In this document: piece after piece, positions 5,319-11,085 of the stretch
How positions within the stretch are numbered: position 1 is the first letter of the stretch
Layout of the letters: the number at the start of each line of letters is the position of its first letter
Source: Spirochaetaceae bacterium
GTDB taxonomy: Bacteria; Spirochaetota; Spirochaetia; Treponematales; Breznakiellaceae
Length of the DNA stretch: 31,812 bases
Direction: 5' to 3'
NCBI GenBank assembly: GCA_031290855.1
Contig: JAISLM010000031.1
Location: forward strand, 1-31,812
The notes under the pieces: generated by a model
The model's input: only the letters and a program-made list of their open reading frames with translations
Told to the model about the DNA's origin: nothing
Database searches by the model: none
Translations under genes and position numbers: made by a program

Positions 5319-7037
5319 ATGGGTCATACGGAAGTGGAAGCAATGGACGAGACAGAGTCTCTAGATGAATGCTCCCAGACACAAATGCAGGAAGAATATC
5401 TCAAAGCACTTGAACAGTTGGAAGAAGGGCAGCTTGTTGAGAGCAAGGTTATGCAGGTTACGGCCGATCAGGTCTTTGTGGATGTGAACTACAAATCGGA
5501 GGGAAAGATTCCTATAGAGGAATTTGACCAGATTCCCAAAATCGGCGATACCGTTTCGGTGATTCTCGAAAAAAAAGAAAACAAGTACGGTGAAGTGGTC
5601 GTTTCCAAGCAAAAAGCTGACGCGAAACTTGCATGGAAAGAGATCAAACAGGCTTTCAACGAACATTTGCCTGTCAAAGCTATAGTCGAAAAGGCCGTCA
5701 AGGGCGGCTATGACGTCCGCCTGGCAGGCGATGTCCACGCATTTCTGCCTATAAGCCAGGTTGATGTTAAACGAATCGACAAACCTGAAAGTATTATTGG
5801 TGAAACATTTGAAGTTTACATAGAACGGCTCTATTCAAACGGTAAGCTCAACTTAGTTGTCAACCGCAGGAAACTGCTGGAAGAAAGGGTCGAAAATAAA
5901 CGTACGGAATTCTTCGCGGAGGTCCCTGTCGGCAGTGAGATTGACGGCGTTGTAAAATCTTTCACTTCTTTTGGCGCTTTTGTTGATTTGGGCGGCTTCG
6001 ACGGCCTCCTCCACATCCACGACATGAGTTGGGGACATGTAATGCGCCCCAAAGACTTCGTTAGGCGCGGCCAAAAAATAAAAGTAAAGGTGATCAGGAT
6101 AGATCCTGAAGAGAAACGCATAAATTTGTCGTTAAAGCATTTTACGGAAGACCCGTGGGTGCATTTTGAAGATAAATACCATGTAAACGATGTAGTAAAA
6201 GGCAAGGTTACCAAACTGACCGATTTTGGCGCTTTCATAGAAATAGAAGAAGGCATCGAAGGTCTTGCCCATATATCTGAATTTTCATGGATCAAAAAGG
6301 TTCAAAAACCGGACGAAGTCGTCAATATCGGCGATGAAGTCGAATGTATGATTTTGGGCTACGACTTACAGGCAGGGCGTGTCTCGCTGGGGCTCAAACA
6401 GGTCAGCGCAAACCCGTGGAACGGACTTGCGGAGCGCTACCCCGTAGGCGCCCGTCTTACGCGCAAAGTGGTAAAGATCACCAATGCGGGCGCGTTTGTA
6501 GAGTTGGAAGAAGGTATTGACGGATTTCTGCATATAGACGATCTGTCCTGGACAAAAAAGGTTAAACATCCAAGTTCCGAATTTAAAGTCGGACAGGAGA
6601 TTGATGTTATTGTTCTGGCTTCCGATGCCAAAGACAAGAATGTTCGTCTCGGCGTCAAACAGCTTACCGACGATCCATGGCGCAGTTTTGCCGCAGCCTA
6701 TAAACCGGGCGATACGATAGAAGGCGAGGTCAGCTCAGTCACGGATTTCGGGGTTTTTATAAAGATTCCCGGTGGTATTGAGGGGCTGATACACAAATCA
6801 AACCTGACCGACAAAAAAGAAGCCGACGCTGAAGATGTTCTTAAGAAATACAAGGTAGGCGATAAGGTTAATGCCGTCCTTATAGAAGTACAGCCCGATA
6901 AGCGAAAAGCGGCTTTTTCTGTCCGTGATTACAATAAAAAAATCCAGCGTAACGATATTTCCCGCTATATGGCTGCGGAAGAATCGGACGGTTCAAAATT
7001 CACGCTGGGCGATATGCTTAAATCCCGCAACTCATAG
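5319..7037 (+). CDS. rpsA: 30S ribosomal protein bS1
   Basis: Binds mRNA leaders and brings them to the 30S subunit. The 572-residue product contains six S1/OB repeats at roughly residues 35-100, 115-185, 203-275, 290-360, 376-447 and 463-533. The central ones show the typical block, for example TDFGAFIEIEEGIEGLAHIS, TNAGAFVELEEGIDGFLHI and TDFGVFIKIPGGIEGLIH. Repeats 1 and 2 are diverged, as in other S1 proteins where they bind the ribosome. The first 30 residues are an acidic extension. AAAGGATAAGAC just before ATG 5319 is the binding site, overlapping the end of cmk. S1 matters here because several genes in the window have weak Shine-Dalgarno sequences. Confidence 0.95.
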   Translation: MGHTEVEAMDETESLDECSQTQMQEEYLKALEQLEEGQLVESKVMQVTADQVFVDVNYKSEGKIPIEEFDQIPKIGDTVSVILEKKENKYGEVVVSKQKADAKLAWKEIKQAFNEHLPVKAIVEKAVKGGYDVRLAGDVHAFLPISQVDVKRIDKPESIIGETFEVYIERLYSNGKLNLVVNRRKLLEERVENKRTEFFAEVPVGSEIDGVVKSFTSFGAFVDLGGFDGLLHIHDMSWGHVMRPKDFVRRGQKIKVKVIRIDPEEKRINLSLKHFTEDPWVHFEDKYHVNDVVKGKVTKLTDFGAFIEIEEGIEGLAHISEFSWIKKVQKPDEVVNIGDEVECMILGYDLQAGRVSLGLKQVSANPWNGLAERYPVGARLTRKVVKITNAGAFVELEEGIDGFLHIDDLSWTKKVKHPSSEFKVGQEIDVIVLASDAKDKNVRLGVKQLTDDPWRSFAAAYKPGDTIEGEVSSVTDFGVFIKIPGGIEGLIHKSNLTDKKEADAEDVLKKYKVGDKVNAVLIEVQPDKRKAAFSVRDYNKKIQRNDISRYMAAEESDGSKFTLGDMLKSRNS

Positions 7038-7040
7038 GGC

Positions 7041-7057
7041 GGCAACACAGGGTTGCC
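7041..7057. repeat. Short hairpin after rpsA
   Basis: GGCAAC (7041-7046) and GTTGCC (7052-7057) form a 6-bp hairpin four bases past the rpsA stop. No T-run follows. It could mark the 3' end of the operon but is not a convincing intrinsic terminator. Confidence 0.3.
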
Positions 7058-7182
7058 TGAACGGGGCGCGTGTTGTGGGAATATGTAAGCGGTCAAAATG
7101 AAGCTAACCGGGGTATGCGGCGCTACAGGGCGGTAAAACCGTTTGCCGCAACGTTATCCTGTTAACCTAGTATCACAATTAT

Positions 7183-7285
7183 TTTTATTCGCGGTGGGGT
7201 CTGCTCCCCCGCCTTATCCCTTCCTTATCGGGTTAGGCAGGAAGTAAAACGTCAGGCAAAACAGCTTGACGCTGTTTTGTGGCGG
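7183..7285 (+). repeat. Dispersed repeat, family 2, copy A
   Basis: About 100 bp running from TTTTTATTCGCGGTGGGGTC through GGGTTAGGCAGGAAG to GTTTTGTGGCGG. It is nearly identical to 21455-21558, and a diverged copy lies at 24235-24300. It begins with a near palindrome, GGGGTCTGCTCCCC, that resembles the GGGGTCTGACCCC units inside the RAYT genes. No reading frame is shared between copies. Confidence 0.8.
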
Positions 7286-7323
7286 TTAGAGAGGGTAAAA
7301 ATTACAAAAAAATGGTAGTAGAC

Positions 7324-7400
7324 TGGTTTGCGAGCAAACAAGGTTTGCTGTGCAAACCATCACAGATGATAAATTTCCGCACCCGATCGAAGCTTTTCGA
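7324..7400. repeat. Small hairpin array
   Basis: Contains GGTTTGC-TGT-GCAAACC (7342-7358), overlapping GTTTGC/GCAAAC pairings just upstream, and ATCGAA...TTTCGAT near 7387-7402. The style matches the larger arrays at 10880, 13822 and 14882: perfect arms and 3-5 base loops with unrelated stem sequences. No coding evidence. Confidence 0.5.
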
Positions 7401-7419
7401 TTATGCATCGCATACAAGA

Positions 7420-7466
7420 TACCCCGCCGAACCTTCGGCTCGCGCTTGCCGCACGGAGGCTCATTG
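7420..7466 (+). repeat. Dispersed palindromic repeat, family 1, copy d (3' part)
   Basis: From TACCCCGCCGAACCTTCGG to CACGGAGGCTCATTG, matching the last two thirds of copies b and c; the TTATTCGCAAAG start is not recognisable. Here the hairpin can be re-formed as GCCGA-ACCT-TCGGC. It ends four bases before the terminator at 7471. Confidence 0.75.
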
Positions 7467-7470
7467 GCGT

Positions 7471-7532
7471 AAAAAAACGCGGAACAGCGCTTGCCGGCGG
7501 GCCTAAGGCCTGCCGGCATCTTCTGTTCCGCG
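7471..7532 (-). terminator. Rho-independent terminator of the nrd operon
   Basis: Read on the minus strand, arms CGCGGAACAG (7532-7523) and CTGTTCCGCG (7487-7478) enclose an inner stem made of TGCCGGC/GCCGGCA and GGCC-TTA-GGCC. The structure is followed by seven T residues (7477-7471). It lies 30 bases past the stop of the glycyl-radical/thioredoxin gene, so the nrdR-nrdD-small gene unit ends here and no nrdG activase gene follows. Confidence 0.88.
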
Positions 7533-7562
7533 GTACCGCCCTAAGTTTGCTTTTGGGCGCGT

Positions 7563-8132
7563 TTACATAGAAGCCGCGTTTTTGTACACGGCAAACTCGC
7601 CGTCCGATACGAAGCGGCCCAACGAGGCTATGTCCGCGCTGTTGCGCGCCCGGCTTAGTTCCCCGCCGTCCTTGTCAAGAAGTATGGCGGTGGGGGTAGA
7701 CATAACATTCCTGCGCGCCGCTTCGGCAAGGCCGTCCTCACTGGCCGTGTCTATAGTGTCAACAGGGATACCCAGTTTCCCGGCCGCGGCTTTCGCGCCC
7801 GGACAAGCCGGACATCCGGGCCGCACGAACAGCAGGATATGCGGCTCGGACGGCTCAAACGACTCGACTTTTTCAAATACGGCGGCGGGTAAGGCCTGCG
7901 CGTCCGCCGCGTTTACAACACGGGGAACACACCTTTCAAGATGCGCCGCCGAGGCGTCCATATCGTAGAGACGGCGCTCGCCGTACTCCTCACGCTTGCC
8001 CTTATTCCAATTACGTACGGACCGGTAGTATCCCACGATCCGGCTGTAAACCTCCGCGGGCTCTCCTTTCACATTGGAAAGCTCCTCCCTCGCCCGCTCC
8101 AAATCCTTCTCGATCTCCTCAAGTTTCCTCAT
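7563..8132 (-). CDS. Glycyl-radical loop plus thioredoxin-like domain protein, probable second chain of split NrdD
   Basis: The 189-residue product has three parts. Residues 1-22 form a highly charged helix (LEEIEKDLERAREELSNV). Residues 27-56 (EVYSRIVGYYRSVRN, then NWNKGKREEYGERRLY) match the C-terminal glycyl-radical loop of Thermotoga-like NrdD proteins, with Gly34 as the predicted radical site. Residues 97-170 are a thioredoxin/glutaredoxin-like domain: ILLFVRPGCPACPGAK with Cys107 and Cys110, and STPTAILL carrying the cis-Pro. The NrdD gene just upstream lacks exactly this loop. ATG 8132 has AGGAG eight bases upstream, and the gap to nrdD is 89 bases. I infer that it completes NrdD and carries the reductant for the active-site disulfide. 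A stand-alone repair protein in the manner of YfiD is the main alternative. Confidence 0.8.
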   Translation of the reverse strand: MRKLEEIEKDLERAREELSNVKGEPAEVYSRIVGYYRSVRNWNKGKREEYGERRLYDMDASAAHLERCVPRVVNAADAQALPAAVFEKVESFEPSEPHILLFVRPGCPACPGAKAAAGKLGIPVDTIDTASEDGLAEAARRNVMSTPTAILLDKDGGELSRARNSADIASLGRFVSDGEFAVYKNAASM

Positions 8133-8157
8133 ACTTTTCTCCTAAAATATAAATACG

Positions 8158-8186
8158 CAGGTATCCGCTTTTGCCGCGGATACCTG
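8158..8186. repeat. 11-bp perfect hairpin between nrdD and the radical-loop gene
   Basis: Arms CAGGTATCCGC (8158-8168) and GCGGATACCTG (8176-8186) around a 7-base loop. On the transcribed minus strand the run after it is CGTATTTATATTTT, not a clean T-tract. It may be a partial terminator or RNA-processing/stability element that sets different amounts of the two chains. On the plus strand it is followed by TTTTT but no gene reads that way here. Confidence 0.6.
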
Positions 8187-8221
8187 TTTTTCCTGTATAA
8201 ACATGCGGTTACCCGCCTCGT

Positions 8222-10282
8222 TCACCCGGCCTTCAGAACCGTTTCACGTTCGGCTTCCAGTTCCGCGATGCGGCCGCGCAGCGCCTCTTCACGCTCCTCC
8301 CTGCATTTGGGGCAGGTAAAGTGCTCGCCTTTCAGGTAGCCGTGTACGGGACAAACGGAAAATGTCGGCGATATTGTAAAGTACGGAATTCTGTAACTCC
8401 GCGCTATCGCCTTTACCAGATCGCGGCAGGCGCGCCAGTCGTCTACCGCCTCGCCCAAAAAGGCGTGAAAGACCGTGCCGCCCGTGTACGCGCTTTGCAG
8501 CTTTTCCTGTAAATCAAGCGCGTCGAAGATGTCTTCCGTCTGCATTACCGGCAACTGCGTAGAGTTCGTGTAGTACGGCTCGTCTTCGCCAGCCGTGACG
8601 ATGTCCGGGTAGCGCTCTTTGTCGTGCCGGGCAAGCCGGTACGAAGTGGATTCGGCGGGCGTCGCTTCAAGGTTAAAGAGGTCGCCCGTCTCCTCCTGAA
8701 AATCGGCAAGTTTGTTACGCATGAATTCGAGTACCTCAAGCGCGAAGGCGCTGCCCTTGTCCGTGGCTATCGTGACATCCCGCCCCAGAAAATTCAGCAG
8801 GCACTCGTTCATGCCGACAAGCCCTATAGTGTTAAAATGGTTGTTCATAGTGCCAAGGTAGCGTTTAGTATAAGGGAAAAGTCCCGATTCCAGCAGTCTG
8901 TTGACCACTTTCCGCTTTATAACGAGAGATTCCTTGGCGAGATCCATCAAGGCAAACAGCCTGTCGAAGAATTCGCTTTTTGTTTTTGAAAGATAGCCGA
9001 TGCGGGGCAGGTTGATCGTGACGACGCCGATAGAACCGGTCAGTTCGTCCGATCCGAAGAGCCCGCCGCCCCGCTTGCGCAGTTCGCGTTTGTCAAGCTG
9101 AAGGCGGCAGCACATAGACCGGACATCACCCGGGTTCAGATCGGAATTCACGAAGTTCTGAAAGTAAGGCGTACCGTAACGGGATGTCATTTCGAACAAC
9201 AGGCGGGCGTTCTCGCTGTCCCAGTCGAAGTCCGCCGTGATATTGTACGTGGGTATCGGGTACTGGAAGCCGCGCCCCTCGGCGTCGCCTTCCAGCATCA
9301 GTTCGATGAAAAGCCTGTTGACCCTGTCCATCTCCGGCCTGCAATCCCCGTAAGTAAAGTCAAGCTCCCTGCCGCCCACGAGGGCTTTCTTGTCGCAAAG
9401 GTCGCCGGGCACGGTCCAGTCCAGCGTGATGTTCGTAAACGGCGCCTGGCTGCCCCAGCGGCTCGGCGTGTTCACACCGAAAACAAAACTCTGTAGGCAC
9501 TGCTTGACCTCCTTGTCGCTCATGTTGTCCGCCTTGACAAAGGGGGCAATGTAGGTGTCGAAGGAGCTGAAAGCCTGCGCCCCCGCCCATTCGTTCTGCA
9601 AACATCCCAGAAAATTCACCGCCTGCTGCATCAGCGTGGAAAGGTGCTTTGCCGGCTTGCTCGTTATTTTGTCCGGTACGCCGCCCAGTCCCTCTTTTAT
9701 AAGCTGCCTGAGCGACCAGCCGGCGCAGTAGCCCGAAAACATCGACAGATCGTGTATGTGGAAGTCCGCGTTCCGGTGGGCGTCCGCGATATCCGGCGTG
9801 TAGATGTTTTTGAGCCAGTAGTTCGCGGTGATGCTGCCGGAATTGTGCAGGATCAGACCGCCCAGCGAATAGTTTACGTTGGCGTTCTCGTTGACCCGCC
9901 AGTCGGACTGCTTCAGATAACCGTCCATCGTCTCGTCAATGTTGAGCATCAGCTTCTTCACGTCGCGCATCGCTTCATGTTTGGCACGGTAAAGGATGTA
10001 GGCCTTCGCGACGGCGGTTTCTCTGGCCTCGACAAGAGCGTTTTCAACCAGATCCTGAATCTCTTCTATCGCGGGAATGGATTTTTGGTGCCTGAAAGCC
10101 ATCATCTCCTCGATCAACTCCTCGACACGGCCCGTGACGGCCTCGATTTTTTCATCGTCCGTTCCGGTTCCGGCCCGCCTGACTCCGGCAACGGCCGCGA
10201 ACGCTTTGGAGATAGCGTTTTTAATTTTTGACCGGTCGTAGGGTTTTACCTCACCCGAACGTTTCACTACGTTTTTTATCAC
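8222..10282 (-). CDS. nrdD: Anaerobic (class III) ribonucleotide reductase large chain lacking the glycyl-radical loop
   Basis: Reduces ribonucleoside triphosphates to deoxy forms without oxygen. From GTG 10282 the product has 686 residues: ATP-cone domain (about 1-95, VVKRSGEVKPYDRSKI), then the barrel with HNSGSITANYWLKN, FHIHDL and GVNTPSRWGSQAPFTN, the active-site DVRSMCCRLQLDKREL (Cys391, Cys392) and LTGSIGVVTINLPRIGYLS. It ends with a Zn site CPVHGYLKGEHFTCPKC and a charged helix (REEREEALRGRIAELEAE). The RxxGY loop that normally follows the Zn site is missing; it is in the next gene. GGGAGA six bases upstream supports GTG 10282, giving a 32-base overlap with nrdR. A TTG start at 10324 and ATG 10309 are in frame but lack a binding site. 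Confidence 0.93.
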   Translation of the reverse strand: MIKNVVKRSGEVKPYDRSKIKNAISKAFAAVAGVRRAGTGTDDEKIEAVTGRVEELIEEMMAFRHQKSIPAIEEIQDLVENALVEARETAVAKAYILYRAKHEAMRDVKKLMLNIDETMDGYLKQSDWRVNENANVNYSLGGLILHNSGSITANYWLKNIYTPDIADAHRNADFHIHDLSMFSGYCAGWSLRQLIKEGLGGVPDKITSKPAKHLSTLMQQAVNFLGCLQNEWAGAQAFSSFDTYIAPFVKADNMSDKEVKQCLQSFVFGVNTPSRWGSQAPFTNITLDWTVPGDLCDKKALVGGRELDFTYGDCRPEMDRVNRLFIELMLEGDAEGRGFQYPIPTYNITADFDWDSENARLLFEMTSRYGTPYFQNFVNSDLNPGDVRSMCCRLQLDKRELRKRGGGLFGSDELTGSIGVVTINLPRIGYLSKTKSEFFDRLFALMDLAKESLVIKRKVVNRLLESGLFPYTKRYLGTMNNHFNTIGLVGMNECLLNFLGRDVTIATDKGSAFALEVLEFMRNKLADFQEETGDLFNLEATPAESTSYRLARHDKERYPDIVTAGEDEPYYTNSTQLPVMQTEDIFDALDLQEKLQSAYTGGTVFHAFLGEAVDDWRACRDLVKAIARSYRIPYFTISPTFSVCPVHGYLKGEHFTCPKCREEREEALRGRIAELEAERETVLKAG

Positions 10283-10739
10283 TTTTTTCTCCCAATCTTT
10301 TAATCTCATGGATAAACTCGTCAAGATTCTCGAAATGGCGGCATACGGACGCGAATCTAATGTATGCCACCTTATCGAGCGCCCCCAGCTTCTCCAGCGC
10401 CATTTCGCCTATGATGTTCGTGGCGACCTCGCGGCCCAAACCGGCGGAAATCGCAGCCTGATCTTCGATTTCGTTTACAAGGCGTTCAATATCCATCCGC
10501 GACACGGGCCGCTTCTGAATAGCCCGTTCCAAACCCGACTCGATCTTGTTACGGTCAAAAGGCTCGCGCCTGCCGTCCCGCTTTATCACCATAAGCGGTT
10601 TTTGCTCTATCCGCTCATAGCTGGTAAACCGGCTGCCGCAGACCGTACACTCCCTGCGGCGCCTGACGGCGGCGCCGTTGGCAAGAGTCCGCGATTCAAG
10701 TACCTTATCTTCTATGTTACCGCAATGCGGGCACCGCAA
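10251..10739 (-). CDS. nrdR: NrdR, transcriptional repressor of ribonucleotide reductase genes
   Basis: Zn-ribbon/ATP-cone repressor that senses ATP/dATP and binds NrdR boxes ahead of RNR genes. The 162-residue product has the N-terminal Zn ribbon (CPHCGN...CTVCGSRFTSYER), then an ATP cone (VIKRDGRREPFDRNKI), and the expected total length. The start is TTG 10739 with GGAGG six bases upstream; no in-frame ATG exists that would keep the first Zn cysteines. nrdD begins inside its last codons, so the regulator and the enzyme are translated from one message and are probably autoregulated. Confidence 0.95.
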   Translation of the reverse strand: MRCPHCGNIEDKVLESRTLANGAAVRRRRECTVCGSRFTSYERIEQKPLMVIKRDGRREPFDRNKIESGLERAIQKRPVSRMDIERLVNEIEDQAAISAGLGREVATNIIGEMALEKLGALDKVAYIRFASVCRHFENLDEFIHEIKRLGEKSDKKRSETFG

Positions 10740-10769
10740 GCTTAGCCTCCAAATTTTCCATGTAATTTA

Positions 10770-10798
10770 TATATAGCGCTTTGTTTCGATAGAGTCAA
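10770..10798 (-). promoter_or_regulatory. Promoter of nrdR-nrdD with possible NrdR boxes
   Basis: On the minus strand, TTGACT (10798-10793), a 17-base spacer and TATATA (10775-10770), 31 bases before the TTG start. Two AT-rich stretches, GTACTATATTGACTCT and GCGCTATATATAAATT, partly fit the 16-bp NrdR box and overlap the -35 and -10 boxes. Their start-to-start distance is about 27 bases, less than the usual three helical turns, so the operator reading is tentative. Confidence 0.6.
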
Positions 10799-10879
10799 TA
10801 TAGTACGCTAGGGATTGTGCCCGCCCGTCCTGCCAGGACGCCAGCAGGTTTCATCCATAAAGATTCTTGCGGCGATTTA

Positions 10880-11082
10880 AAGCCCTCTTTTGGATATACA
10901 AAGAGTTCTTTGAAAAACCCAAAGAGCATTGTAATTAATGAGCTTTTCCCAAAACCCGGTTGGTTTTTCGAAAAGCACGGGGCGGGGCCTGTCGAGACTG
11001 ATGTGGGAACGGGCCTGGAGTTTGCCGCCCACAGCTATGCGGTTAGCAACAAACTCCAAAAGCCAACGCGCTTTGCGCGTTG
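10880..11082. repeat. Hairpin array 3' of the lipoprotein gene
   Basis: Series of inverted repeats: CTCTTT/AAAGAG, GCTTTTC/GAAAAGC enclosing CCAAAACC-type arms, GGAGTTTG (11017-11024) with CAAACTCC (11050-11057), and CAACGCGC-TTT-GCGCGTTG (11064-11082). The last two recur together, in the same order, at 15058-15109. The array fills the gap between nrdR and the lipoprotein stop; no gene is supported here. Confidence 0.65.
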
Positions 11083-11085
11083 AAA

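Noticed and set aside
7279..7506. 75-residue frame in the rpsA-nrd gap
   Set aside because: It runs through family-1 and family-2 repeats and the nrd terminator and has no coding features.
8222..8224. TGA stop of nrdD as a selenocysteine or readthrough codon joining it to the radical-loop gene
   Set aside because: Reading on reaches another stop after about 30 codons in a frame different from the downstream gene, and the hairpin is not placed right after the TGA as a bacterial SECIS would be.
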